In this document: piece by piece, positions 19,181-29,827 of the stretch
Layout of the letters: each line of letters starts with the position of its first letter
Position numbering within the stretch: the first letter of the stretch is position 1
Assembly: GCA_021582295.1 (NCBI GenBank)
Contig: CP091137.1
Coordinates: 84,970 to 148,969, forward strand
Direction of reading: 5' to 3'
Length of the DNA stretch: 64,000 nucleotides
Source of the DNA: Candidatus Thiovulum stygium
Lineage (GTDB): Bacteria; Campylobacterota; Campylobacteria; Campylobacterales; Thiovulaceae
The notes under the pieces: generated by a model
What the model was told of the DNA's origin: nothing
What the model saw: only the letters and a program-made list of their open reading frames with translations
Database searches by the model: none
Translations under genes and position numbers: made by a program

Positions 19181-19980
19181 ATGTTAAAAAAAAGAAATAT
19201 TAGATTTATATTTTTAACTAGTTTTTTGTTTGGTTGTTCTGGACATCAAATGAGTTCTATAAATGATTTTAATAAAATCGAAAATAATATAACGATATTA
19301 ACTTTAGATAATTTAAAAGATAATTCTAGTAATAGTTATTGGCAAATTTATATAAAAGATAATAATCTTAAACTTTATGATATTTTAAATAAATTAGAAA
19401 CTGTCAAGATAAATAATAATTTTAATAAAAATATTGATTTTTATATAGAATCAGAAATAGAACAAGAAATTTTCGGAGGAAAAACTTTATTTAGTGGAAC
19501 TATAAATATAAAAAGTCAAAAATTTAGTGGATTTGAAGAAAAAATTATATTTACAAATTGGAAAGATATAAAAATATACTTAGAAAAGTTTTTTTATCTA
19601 AAAAGAATTATATTCTTGAAAAGAGAGTTAATCGAGATGGTGATGCGATTTTTAAAATATCACTTGGTGAAAAAGATAATATAAAAATTGGCGATAGAGT
19701 TGGAATTTATATTCCAAAATTAATAATTAACCATTTAAATGGCGAAACTCATGAAGAATTATATAAAATTGGTGTTGGTAAAGTGTCGTTGCTAAAAAAT
19801 AATTATTCTTGGATTGTCGCTACTAGTAATATAAATAGTAAAATTAATATTGGTGCAATTATAAAATTATATGGCGAACGAGATTTTGGAAGTTATCTTG
19901 AAGATGGCAAAGATTTTTTTAAGATTAACGATGAACTTCTTGATCGCAAAATTAAATTGCTTTTACCTTTTGGTGATTGA
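19181..19980 (+). CDS. Lipoprotein of unknown function, frameshifted at T7
   Basis: The ATG at 19181 is preferred over 19172 because it starts a lipoprotein signal (MLKKRNIRFIFLTSF then LFGCSG, lipidated Cys near residue 19). The first frame runs into unrelated sequence after a T7 tract at 19589-19595. With eight T the frame continues as LSKKNYILEKRVNRDGDAIF to 19980, about 267 codons. The second half (KIGDRVGIYIPK, GVGKVSLLKNNYSWIV, INIGAIIKL) looks like an SH3-type fold such as the end of flagellar protein FlgT, but I cannot assign it. The last codons lie 35 bases from recN. Confidence 0.6.
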
Positions 19981-20014
19981 AAAACTAAAAAATATATAAA
20001 TTAAAGGATATATC

Positions 20015-21568
20015 GTGATCGAAAGATTTCATCTATTAGAATATTTAACTTTTAAGAAAATTGAGTTAAATTTTAAAAAAGGTTTAATATTATTTACTGG
20101 ACCAAGTGGAGCTGGAAAATCAGTTTTAATTAACTCGATTTTATCGACTCTTGGTCAAAAAGAGAGTAATGCAAAATTATCTGAAGTTATTTTTAATCGA
20201 GCTATCGATTTAGAAGAATTTGGCATTGAAAATGAAGACGAATTTACTATATTTAAACAGATACGAAAAGACAAAATTAGATATTTTATTAATAGTCAAG
20301 CTGTTTCTAAAAAAATTATGGGACAAATTGGTAAAATTTTTATAAACCATTTGAATCCTCGTGAAATTGTCGAATTTGATTCAAGTAATCTCATTAATAT
20401 TCTTGATGGAATCGCTGAAAAACGAGAACCTCTTTTTTTAGAATATCTCGGCGAATATAAAAAAGAGTATGAAAATTACTCTAGTTTGAATCGACATATT
20501 TCAAAACTCAAAATTCAAATTAACGAAATTGAAGCTCGAGAAGATTTTATTAAATTTGAAATTGAAAAACTTGACAAAATCGCTCCCAAAATTGGTGAAG
20601 AAGATGAATTACAACTTCTTAAAAAACGAATTTCTCGTCGCGAACGAGTTGAAGATCATCTTGATGATTTAGACGAAATTGTTACAAAAAGACGAATTGT
20701 TAATGATGTTTTTAATTTAATGTCTTTGCCTCACGAAGCTGAAACATTTGATGAATTTTTTATTGAACTTGAAAGTGCCGTCGAATTGATTCGTGATACT
20801 TTAGCCGAATTAAATGGTATCGATGGTGAATATGTTCTAACTCGAATTGAAACTTTGGCTGAATTACGAGAACGACACGGTTCGATTTCTGGGGCTTTGG
20901 GTTATCGTGATGAACGAATTCATGAATTGTCTCATTTGAATAATTTACGAAATGAAGTTCAGATTACTTTTGAACAACAGCAAATTAGTAGAAATAAATT
21001 AATAGAAAAAGGTAGCGAACTTCGAGCTATTCGTAAGTTCTTAATTAATGATTTTAATATCATCTTAAATAATTATCTTCATTTATTAAATCTTGGTGAT
21101 TCATCTCTTCTTTTAGAAAATCAAGAAATTAGTTCCAATGGTATAGATCTAGCAAAATTATATATATCTAATACTGATGTTGATTCATTGTCTTATGGCG
21201 AACAAAATCGAGTTCGACTTGCTCTTTTAACTATAAAAACAAAATTTAGATCTGGCGAAATTGGAACTCTATTTTTAGATGAAATCGATTCAAATTTAAG
21301 TGGTGAAGAGTCAATGAGAGTTGCTAAAGTTCTCAAAGAACTATCAAAAAATTATCAGATTTTTGCTATTTCTCATCAACCACAATTAACTTCTCATGCT
21401 GATCAACATTTTAAAGTTTTTAAAACAAGTGAAGAAAGTTTTGTTACTGAATTAACAACAGTTGAAGAACGAGTTGAAGAAATTGCAAGAATGGTCGGCG
21501 GTGGAATGAAAGATTTCGAGGCTACTCAATTTGCTAGAAATTTAATTTCAAAAGCAAATCAACATTAA
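20015..21568 (+). CDS. recN: DNA repair ATPase RecN
   Basis: 517 residues. It is an SMC-like ATPase that acts on double-strand breaks. The Walker A is GPSGAGKS (29-36), two long charged helical regions flank the middle, the ABC signature is LSYGEQNRVRLAL near residue 392, and Walker B is LFLDEID near 419, followed by the SHQPQ switch histidine. It is a little shorter than the E. coli protein (553), as in other Campylobacterota. The start is GTG with AAGGAT ahead. dnaE follows 33 bases downstream. Confidence 0.93.
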   Translation: MIERFHLLEYLTFKKIELNFKKGLILFTGPSGAGKSVLINSILSTLGQKESNAKLSEVIFNRAIDLEEFGIENEDEFTIFKQIRKDKIRYFINSQAVSKKIMGQIGKIFINHLNPREIVEFDSSNLINILDGIAEKREPLFLEYLGEYKKEYENYSSLNRHISKLKIQINEIEAREDFIKFEIEKLDKIAPKIGEEDELQLLKKRISRRERVEDHLDDLDEIVTKRRIVNDVFNLMSLPHEAETFDEFFIELESAVELIRDTLAELNGIDGEYVLTRIETLAELRERHGSISGALGYRDERIHELSHLNNLRNEVQITFEQQQISRNKLIEKGSELRAIRKFLINDFNIILNNYLHLLNLGDSSLLLENQEISSNGIDLAKLYISNTDVDSLSYGEQNRVRLALLTIKTKFRSGEIGTLFLDEIDSNLSGEESMRVAKVLKELSKNYQIFAISHQPQLTSHADQHFKVFKTSEESFVTELTTVEERVEEIARMVGGGMKDFEATQFARNLISKANQH

Positions 21569-21601
21569 AATAATTAAAATAAAAATATAAAAGAATTTAT
21601 A

Positions 21602-24600
21602 ATGTCAAATAAATATGTTCATTTACATTTTCATACTGAATATTCAATGCTTGACGGAGCAAATAAATTAAAAAATGTCGTCAAACAAATTGATAATTTA
21701 GGTATGGAAGCTGTTGCAATTACGGATCACGGCAATATGTTTGGTGCTATCGATTTTTATCAAACTATTAAAAAATATAATAAAGAACATAATAAAAATA
21801 TAAAGCCAATTATTGGTATCGAAGCATATTTAACGAATGTTTCTGAAATTGGATCTTCAAATAATGAACGATATCATTTATGTTTATATGCAAAAAATGA
21901 AATTGGTTATAAAAATTTAATGTATCTTTCTTCATTTTCTTATACTAATCTTTATAGAAAACCTAGAATTACCAAAGAGTTATTAAAAAAATATAAAGAT
22001 GGTTTAGTTTGTACTTCAGCCTGTTTAGGTGGAGAAATAAATTTTCATTTGAACAATAGCAATCAAAAAAATCAAGAGAAAGGTTCAAGAGGTTACGAAA
22101 GAGCAAAAGAGATTGCTCTTGAATATCGTGAAATTTTTGGTGAAGATTTTTATCTTGAACTTATGCGACATGGCATTTCTGATCAAAAAAATATCGATGA
22201 TCAAATTGTTAAACTTTCTCGCGAATTAAATATAAAAATAGTTGCAACTAATGATGTTCATTACACAAAAAAGGAAGATTCTAAACATCATAATATTTTA
22301 ATGGCAATTGGTACTGGTTCGACTCTTTCAGAATCTAAACTTAAACATACAGTTACTGAATTTTATATAAAATCAGCTGATGAAATGGCTGAACTTTTTG
22401 CTGATATTCCAGAAGCTTTAACAAATACTCTTGAAATTGCAGATAAATGCAATTTAAAATTAAATTTAGGAAAACCAACTCCGCCAAATTATAAATTTAC
22501 TCTTGATGAATTACAAAATTTAAATATAGAACCAATAGAATCTGGTCAAACTTTTTCACACGAAAATGATAATCTGCTTTTTAAATATCGTGCTGAACTT
22601 GGTCTTGAAGAACGACTAAAATTAATCGAATCTGAAGATAAAAAAATATTTATCGAATGAGATTAAAATTTGAAATCGAAACTATTCAAAAGATGAAATT
22701 TAGCGGATACATGTTGATAGTTTGGGATTTTATTCGTTCTGCTGAAATTTTAAAAGTACCTGTTGGTCCTGGAAGAGGTTCCGTAGCTGGTGCCTTAGTT
22801 GCCTATGCTTTAAAAATTACAGATATCGATCCTATAAAATATGAACTACTTTTTGAACGATTCTTAAATCCTGAACGAGTTTCAATGCCCGATATTGATA
22901 TTGATTTCGCTCAAGATAGTAGAAATAAAATTATAGAATATGTTAGAAATAAATATGGTCATAATAATGTTGCTCAAGTTTCTACTTTTAGTTCACTTCT
23001 TGCTAAAGGTGTTCTTCGTGATGTTGCTCGTGTTATGGAATTTTCATTACATGAAAGTGAAAAATTTACAAAACTTATACCAAATAAATTAGGCATAACT
23101 CTTGAAGAAGCTTTAAAACTTGAACCTCGAATTCAAGAACAAATAGAATCAGATGAACTTTTTGCTCAATTATGGGAAACTGCAATAGCTCTCGAAGGAA
23201 TTAAGCGAAATAGTGGTGTTCATGCTGCTGGAGTTGTTATCTCAAATGATGAATTATGGAATAAAACTCCGCTTTTACAAAATGATAAAAAAAATGGTAT
23301 GTGGATTACTCAATATTCGCTAAATTTTTTAGAAGATGTTGATCTAATTAAATTTGACTTTTTAGGCTTAAAAACTCTTGATGTTATCCGTGATGCTGTT
23401 AAAATTATAGAAAATAATAAATATATAAAAATAAATTGGAATAACATCGATGTAAATGACTCAAAAGTTTATTCTAATATGAGTAGTGGCAATACTGTTG
23501 GAATGTTTCAAATTGAAAGTTCTGGAATGCAAGAATTAAATCGAAAATTGCAACCAAGTAATTTTGAAGACCTCATCGCATTAATCGCTCTTTATCGTCC
23601 AGGTCCTATGGAAGCTGGAATGCTTAATGATTTCATCGAACGAAAACATAAAAGACAAAAAATCTCATATCCATTTGAAGGAATCGAATTTCCAGAACAA
23701 TTAAAAGATGTTCTTGAACCAACTTATGGAGTTATCGTTTATCAAGAACAAGTTATTAAAATTGTTCAAATTATCGGCGGTTTTAGTCCCGGAAAAGCTG
23801 ATATTGTTCGTCGAGCAATGGGTAAAAAGAAAATCGAAGAGATGACTAAATATGGTAATGAATTTGCTGATGGTGCTGAAAAATTAAATCTTAATAGACA
23901 TATTGCTGAAGAACTTTTTAAATTAATTGAAAAATTTGCTGGTTATGGCTTCAATAAATCTCATTCCGCAGCTTACGCAATGATAACTTTTCAAACTGCT
24001 TATTTAAAAACATATTTTTCAGCTGAATTTATGGCTTCTCTACTTTCTAGTGAAAGTGGCAATCTTAATAAGATCTCTGCTTATATAGATGAAATAAAAA
24101 GATTAAATATAACTATAGAACAGCCTGATTTAAATTTATCTGATGTTGACTTTAAAATTGTTAATCAAAAAAATAAAGAATCTATTCTATTTGGACTCGG
24201 CAGTATTAAAGGTATTGGTGACGGTGTAGCTGAAGCAATCGTTGAAGAACGAACCAAAAATTCTATATTTTTATCTCTGGAAAATTTTTTAGATCGAATA
24301 TCTAGTTATAAAATTAATAAACGAGTCTTAGAAGCTCTTATTAAAATTGGAGCACTTTCAAAATTAGCAAATGCTAATAAAAAAAGATATAATATTAAAA
24401 CTCTGTTTATATCTTTAGACAAATTATTAAAAGAGATGTCTAAAATTTCTTCTAACCGAAAAAATCTTCTAGGTTCTCTTTTTGATGAAGAAGCTTTTGA
24501 TAATAAAAATAAAATTATTGAATTAAAAGAGGTCGATGAATTTTCTAAAAGAGAAATATTAGATTTCGAGAAAGAATTATTAAATATTTATATTTCTGGT

Positions 24601-25989
24601 CATCCTCTTGATAGTCAAAAAAGTAAAATTGAAAGTTATGGCAATAATATTGGCAGAATTATAAATATTCAAAATTTATCTAATGACAGTGAAATTTTTT
24701 TAATCGGAATTATAGAAATAATTGAAGAAAAAGTAAGTAAAAAAACTGGTTCTCAATATGCTACTGCTAAAATTATAGATATTTCTGGTGAGATTCATGT
24801 AACTATATTTTCAGGAAATTTACAAAAATTTAATCTTTTTACATCTGACATTCGTCACGATGCAGTTGGCATAAAAGCTATGATTAAATTTCAAAATGAA
24901 GATAATGATAATGATGATGAAACTATTCAACAACGAGAAATTAATATAACTGATATTATTCATCCTAATGAAATTAATAAAGAATTATATAGTACTATTA
25001 AATTAAATAAAATGATAGATAAAATAGAGAGTTTTAATAGTTTAGTTTCACGATTAAATCAAATTGATAATCTCCAAAATGGCGATGAGGTAATAATTAT
25101 TGCTATTATAAAAGTTGATGAAAAAATTGCTAAAAGTGGCAATAATTATGCTAAAGCAATTGCTACTGATATTTCTGGAACTAAAGTTTTAATGATGTTT
25201 CAAGATGTTTTAGAAGAATTTAAAAATTTATCTGAAGATGAACAGAAATCCCCTTTAGTCATAATTGTTCAAATGAGACTCAAAGAAGGTAATGTTAAAG
25301 ATTTTTATATTAATAATATTGCAACATTTGAAGATTTAGAGAAAATTAATAATTTTAATTATAATGAATATCGTAAAAAAACTACAACATTAGTTGAACT
25401 TAATAAATTAGAGAAAAATTGGCAAGAAGAAATAGTAATTGCTCTTTTACAAGTTGATGAAAAAATCTCTAAAAGTGGCAATAAATATGCAAGAGTTACA
25501 GCTATTGATAGTTCTGGAACTAAAACTTTTACAATGTTTGATAAAACTTTGAATATTTTTCAATCTTTATCTGAATATGAGAGAAATTCACCTTTAGCAA
25601 TAGTTATTCAATTAAAGATAAAAGAGGATAAAACTCGAGATTTTTCTATTTCGAAATTCTTAAATTTTGATAAAATAAAAAATTATCGTAAAAATAATGG
25701 TCAAATGCCTAATCAAAATAAAAATGAAATATCTAGTTTTGATGAATATAATGAACTAGTTTATGATTCACCGAATCAATATGTAATGGAAATTCAGAGC
25801 AAACAAATTAACAAACAGTCATTAATATCTTATAAACAAGTCGCTGAAACTAATCCTGGTCAAGATAAATTAATATTACATTTTAATCAATTTAACTTTG
25901 ATTTTAATACAGGATTAAATGTAAATTTTGATAAATTCAAAACACAAATAGAAAGCAAATTTGAAATATCTAATCAAAAGTCGAATTAG
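21602..25989 (+). CDS. dnaE: DNA polymerase III alpha subunit, split at an A7 tract, with extra OB-like repeats
   Basis: This is the replicative polymerase. Part 1 (21602-22660) has the PHP domain (HLHFHTEYSMLDG at 7-19). Part 2 (22657-25989) has GPGRGSVAGALVAY, the catalytic MPDIDIDF (near residue 78 of that part), RPGPMEAG and NKSHSAAYAMITF. The parts overlap by ATGA but are in different frames. The tract AAAAAAA at 22640-22648 with one more A would fuse them through a typical linker. dnaE is essential, so the split is either a sequence error or rescued by slippage. After the usual single OB domain (about residue 678 of part 2) there are two further similar units (about 808-900 and 923-1010, both with VDEKI.KSGN.YA). 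The total is near 1460 residues, against about 1200 usually. Confidence 0.9.
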
Positions 25990-26014
25990 TATTTAAATTA
26001 TCTAGGAGAAAATT

Positions 26015-28453
26015 ATGAAAACTAAATTTAAAAATTTAGCTTTAGTTGTGCCAATGGTTGTCATTGGTGCTGGTTGCGGTTCGAGCGGTTCAAGTTCGAC
26101 CTCATCAACAAATGAAACAAGAACTTTAAGTGGTAAAGTTATTGACGGATATATAAGCGGTGCAACTGTTTGTATCGACGAAAACAATAATTCGACATGT
26201 GATTTGAATGAACCAAATGAGATGACAGATGCAAATGGTAGTTATACTTTTTCTAATGTATCAATTGGTGTTTATCAAATTATTGCAACTGGCGGAAAAG
26301 ATATCGTTACTGGAGAAGATTTTAATCAAACACTTTTATCTATTGCTGAAATTAACGATAAAAATATAACTGATTTAATGGTTACTCCAGTTTCAACTCT
26401 TGTTGCTAGTGAATATTTAAATAATCCTTCTGCTGGTGTAAAAACAGCAAAAGATAAAATCACAACTGAATTAAATATTAGCAGTTCTGTTGATATTTTA
26501 AAATATGATTTTGTTGATGAAGAAAATATGACTATGTTTAATAAAAATCAAGAAATCTTAAACAGCATTAATATTTTAAATGTTGTTAAAAATGAAAGTA
26601 ATGCATCTTTCGATGTTGTTGGTCAAATTATTCAAGCTAATCTTAATTTATCTGATGCAATTAATAAAATTACAGAAGATCATAATTTATCAGTTGCTAC
26701 TGCTCAACTTTTAGAAAGTTTAAATAATAGTGGAACAAACTCTAATGACTCAACTTCTGAAAATGGTAATAGTAATTTTGAAGATTTTATGAAAAACAGT
26801 CAAGATTCTTATAAAGATAAATTAGATAATTTTGAAAAACAAGTTTCTGAAATTATCAAACCTATTGATCCAATTATTGATCCAGAAAATTTATATTCTC
26901 TTCCTATTTCAATGGAAAATTTACGAGCTAACTTAAAAGCTAATTATACAAATGCTATTACAAATAGTGATAAAACAAAAGACAATTCAGCTTTAAAAAC
27001 AGAACTTTCAAAAATTGTTGATATTTCAACTGTTAAACGAACTAAAACTTTTGAAATTCTTGAAAATGGAGATATTTATGGATTTTATGCAACTTTAAAT
27101 GCAATAGAAATTATTAGTAATCTTCGAGATCAAATTAATATGTCAGTTATAAAATTTGACAAAAATAGTAGTAATGGAATTGTAACTATCGAAGATAATA
27201 CTTTTGATGGTGAAGCTACAAAAACAGAAAACGGCTATGAGTTAAACGGCACAATCACTTATGCAAATGGCTTTAAATTTGTTGGTTCAAGAAAAGTTGA
27301 ATTAAAACCTCTTAATGCAACAACAACCTCAAAAAAACCTTTTAGTATAACTATCAAAAAATATGAAGAAGGTCAAGACAATCTATTAACCAATGGGATG
27401 GTTTCAACAACTTCTCTTTTAACAAATGGGATTGATCCAATTATTAACTTAGCTTACGGACTTCCAAATAGAGTTGTTGCTTCAGAATCAATGAGTGGAA
27501 CAATCACAATTGATAAAGGTTCAATTATTAAATTTGAATTGGTAGGAGATTCAACAGGTGGAACAATTTCTAATTTGTTAATTGAAAATATTCAAGCAAA
27601 TACCAAATTATCAGTTAGTAAAATTGAAATGAGTTCTAATATGGTTAATGAAATCGAATATGGATTTATCAATCAAAATTCAAATTCAAATTCTGGTTCT
27701 GTTACAGGTGAAGGTAATAATTCAATTGCAATTGGTGAATCTAATAGTTCAACAGGAAAAACTGATTTTTTTCCAACTCCTTCAGAAGAAATCAAAAAAC
27801 TTAAAGTTTTAGATCAACCTTTGAATGTTATGGGACAAATGGGAAATGTAAATGATATTAACAAAATGAGTGAAGTTAATGGAAGTAATTTAACAGCTAT
27901 TACAACTCTATATTCTGAAAATATGGCTGAAGTTGATATGAATGGTAGTTGTGTTACTGCTGACAATGAGCCAATGGCTTGTCATTATATTGTTCCTATA
28001 AATGGAGTAACAAATTCTCCAGAAATCATAAAAGTAACTATTTCTGATGTCGATTTCACAGCTGAAATGAATGGAACCTCTTTCTCATTTAATGGAAATT
28101 CTACTGTTTCAAATGATGATATTGAAATTAATGGAACTGTAAAAGTAGATAATACATCTGCAAAAGTTGTAACAAAAATGACATCTCACGGAATATCAAA
28201 AGAGGCAATTGTTAATAGTAATGAACTTGGAGATTTCAATATATCTTATGTTGAAAAAAATGGCACACCTTTTTATATGCAAGTTGATAGTAAAAATAGT
28301 TCTATTTATTTAACTATTGATTATTCTACAAGCACACTTACAGCAGTTGATAATCTTGGTGCAACAATTTCTACGATTGTTGATTTCGAAAATTTTGAAT
28401 CTTCAAGTTATGAATCTTCATCATCAAAAGTTTCTACTTCTAATTCAAATTAA
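26015..28453 (+). CDS. Large lipoprotein with carboxypeptidase-like N-terminal domain
   Basis: 812 residues. The lipobox is IGAGCGSS (Cys near 21), followed by a Ser/Thr linker. Residues 37-110 resemble a carboxypeptidase-regulatory-like beta-sandwich: LSGKVIDGYISGATVCID, GSYTFSNVSIGVYQI, then ATGGKDIVTGEDF. The next segment (LMVTPVSTLVA) is shared with the lipoprotein at 47112. The rest is Asn/Ser-rich beta-type sequence of no recognised family. It is probably on the cell surface or the outer-membrane inner face. An AGGAGAAA site precedes the ATG. It sits between dnaE and hisIE without any functional link to either. Confidence 0.7.
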   Translation: MKTKFKNLALVVPMVVIGAGCGSSGSSSTSSTNETRTLSGKVIDGYISGATVCIDENNNSTCDLNEPNEMTDANGSYTFSNVSIGVYQIIATGGKDIVTGEDFNQTLLSIAEINDKNITDLMVTPVSTLVASEYLNNPSAGVKTAKDKITTELNISSSVDILKYDFVDEENMTMFNKNQEILNSINILNVVKNESNASFDVVGQIIQANLNLSDAINKITEDHNLSVATAQLLESLNNSGTNSNDSTSENGNSNFEDFMKNSQDSYKDKLDNFEKQVSEIIKPIDPIIDPENLYSLPISMENLRANLKANYTNAITNSDKTKDNSALKTELSKIVDISTVKRTKTFEILENGDIYGFYATLNAIEIISNLRDQINMSVIKFDKNSSNGIVTIEDNTFDGEATKTENGYELNGTITYANGFKFVGSRKVELKPLNATTTSKKPFSITIKKYEEGQDNLLTNGMVSTTSLLTNGIDPIINLAYGLPNRVVASESMSGTITIDKGSIIKFELVGDSTGGTISNLLIENIQANTKLSVSKIEMSSNMVNEIEYGFINQNSNSNSGSVTGEGNNSIAIGESNSSTGKTDFFPTPSEEIKKLKVLDQPLNVMGQMGNVNDINKMSEVNGSNLTAITTLYSENMAEVDMNGSCVTADNEPMACHYIVPINGVTNSPEIIKVTISDVDFTAEMNGTSFSFNGNSTVSNDDIEINGTVKVDNTSAKVVTKMTSHGISKEAIVNSNELGDFNISYVEKNGTPFYMQVDSKNSSIYLTIDYSTSTLTAVDNLGATISTIVDFENFESSSYESSSSKVSTSNSN

Positions 28454-28473
28454 AATTAAAATTAAAATTAAAA
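28448..28473. repeat. ATTAAA hexamer run in the hisIE leader
   Basis: Four to five ATTAAA units fill the gap between the lipoprotein stop and the hisIE start. No Shine-Dalgarno sequence is visible there, so copy number could affect hisIE translation. Confidence 0.6.
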
Positions 28474-28480
28474 TATATAA

Positions 28481-29164
28481 ATGGTCTCTACAAATCAAAT
28501 AGATTGGGAGAAAGTTGCGGGATTGATTCCCGCAATTATTCAAGATTATAAATCTGGCGAAGTTCTAATGATGGCTTATATGAATCGTGAAGCTCTTCGA
28601 CTCTCATTGAATACAAAATTAGCACACTATTATTCTCGGACTAAAGATCGAATTTGGATGAAAGGTGAAACTAGCGGTCATACTCAAAAAATTATCGAAA
28701 TGCTTTTGGATTGCGACGGCGATACAATTTTATTAAAAGTTGAACAAACTGGAGTTGCTTGTCATACAGGTCGAGAAAGTTGTTTTTTCACATCTCTTGA
28801 AAGTGGCGATGAGGTCATTCCAATTAAAAGCGATTTAACTCATAAATATTCAGTTATTGATCAACTTTATCATACGATTCTTGAAAAAGGTCGCGAAAAA
28901 GATATTTCAAAATCTTATACCGCAAAATTATTAGCTGGTGGAAGTAATAAAATTCTTAAAAAAGTTATTGAAGAAGCTGGAGAATTTTCATTAGCAGTCA
29001 AAGACAATTCTAAAAATGAGATAATTTATGAATGTGCAGATCTAGTTTATCATTCATTAGTTGCTTTAGCTCACAGTAAAATTGATCCAGATTTAATTCG
29101 AAGAGAATTAGTAAGAAGATTTGATATTGGTGGTTTAGTCGAAAAGGCATCTCGAAATGAGTGA
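28481..29164 (+). CDS. hisI: Histidine biosynthesis bifunctional protein HisIE
   Basis: 227 residues. The N-terminal half (1-110) is phosphoribosyl-AMP cyclohydrolase: HYYSRTKDRIWMKGETSGH, DCDGDTILLKVEQTGVACH with zinc-binding Cys and ESCFF. The C-terminal half is phosphoribosyl-ATP pyrophosphatase: LLAGGSNKILKKVIEEAGEF and ECADLVYHSLVAL. It carries out steps 2 and 3 of histidine synthesis in the cytoplasm. The next gene overlaps by 8 bases, so translation is coupled. The other his genes are not in the window. Confidence 0.95.
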   Translation: MVSTNQIDWEKVAGLIPAIIQDYKSGEVLMMAYMNREALRLSLNTKLAHYYSRTKDRIWMKGETSGHTQKIIEMLLDCDGDTILLKVEQTGVACHTGRESCFFTSLESGDEVIPIKSDLTHKYSVIDQLYHTILEKGREKDISKSYTAKLLAGGSNKILKKVIEEAGEFSLAVKDNSKNEIIYECADLVYHSLVALAHSKIDPDLIRRELVRRFDIGGLVEKASRNE

Positions 29165-29726
29165 TGAAAAAATAGAAGCAATAAAAGAGAGTCTAAAAGC
29201 TTTTTATTCTACTCTTCATCCATATGATTTTTATTCGTTTTATTGGCTTGGTGGTATTGCTTTTGTTAGTCTTATATTAATAATATTATTACGAAATAAT
29301 CATACGATTACAGGTTTATTAACGATAATTTTTCTTTCAACTTTTACGATTGCACCAATAGTAAATTATTATTTTATACATCAGTATTTATATGGCACAA
29401 CTTATAAATTAGATTATCTTAAACAGATGAAATTTGCAGATGTATTATTTATCAAAGGAACTTTGACATCAATTGGTAAAGAAGAGATAACTCGATGTTA
29501 TTTACATACTTTTGTAATGCCCCCAAAAGAGGGATTTTTAAAAACTTTACAACCACTTTGGGCTTTAAAACCTATTCAACGAGAAAAATTCGAAATTGAA
29601 CAAAGAATTAAAAATAAAGAATCTACTGAATTTCAACTTAAATTTACCAATTTTAAATATAGTAAAGATATAAATGATAGCGATATATATATATATCGTG
29701 AATGTTTTAATGAAGCTATTGAATAG
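29157..29726 (+). CDS. Membrane protein, DUF2393-like
   Basis: 189 residues. Two to three hydrophobic helices occupy residues 28-80 (WLGGIAFVSLILIILL, then LLTIIFLSTFTIAPIVNYY). A soluble domain of about 110 residues follows, with an FADVLFIKGTLTSIGKEEI segment. It resembles the epsilonproteobacterial DUF2393 family, whose role is unknown. It overlaps hisIE by 8 bases (ATGAGTGA). A hairpin follows at 29771. Confidence 0.55.
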   Translation: MSDEKIEAIKESLKAFYSTLHPYDFYSFYWLGGIAFVSLILIILLRNNHTITGLLTIIFLSTFTIAPIVNYYFIHQYLYGTTYKLDYLKQMKFADVLFIKGTLTSIGKEEITRCYLHTFVMPPKEGFLKTLQPLWALKPIQREKFEIEQRIKNKESTEFQLKFTNFKYSKDINDSDIYIYRECFNEAIE

Positions 29727-29770
29727 CCATTTTAAAATTTAGTTTCAAATATTTCAATATAACTTTTGTG

Positions 29771-29787
29771 TCGGTTCAAAGAACCGA
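29771..29787. terminator. Bidirectional terminator hairpin
   Basis: TCGGTTC-AAA-GAACCGA, a 7-bp perfect stem between two converging genes (29726 rightward, 29828 leftward). Confidence 0.6.
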
Positions 29788-29827
29788 ACTTAGGCATTAT
29801 AAAATCAGCTTCATTAAATAAAACTAG

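Noticed and set aside
22657..22660. Split dnaE with inteins as in cyanobacteria
   Set aside because: No intein motifs at the joint; a one-base change in the A tract explains the break.
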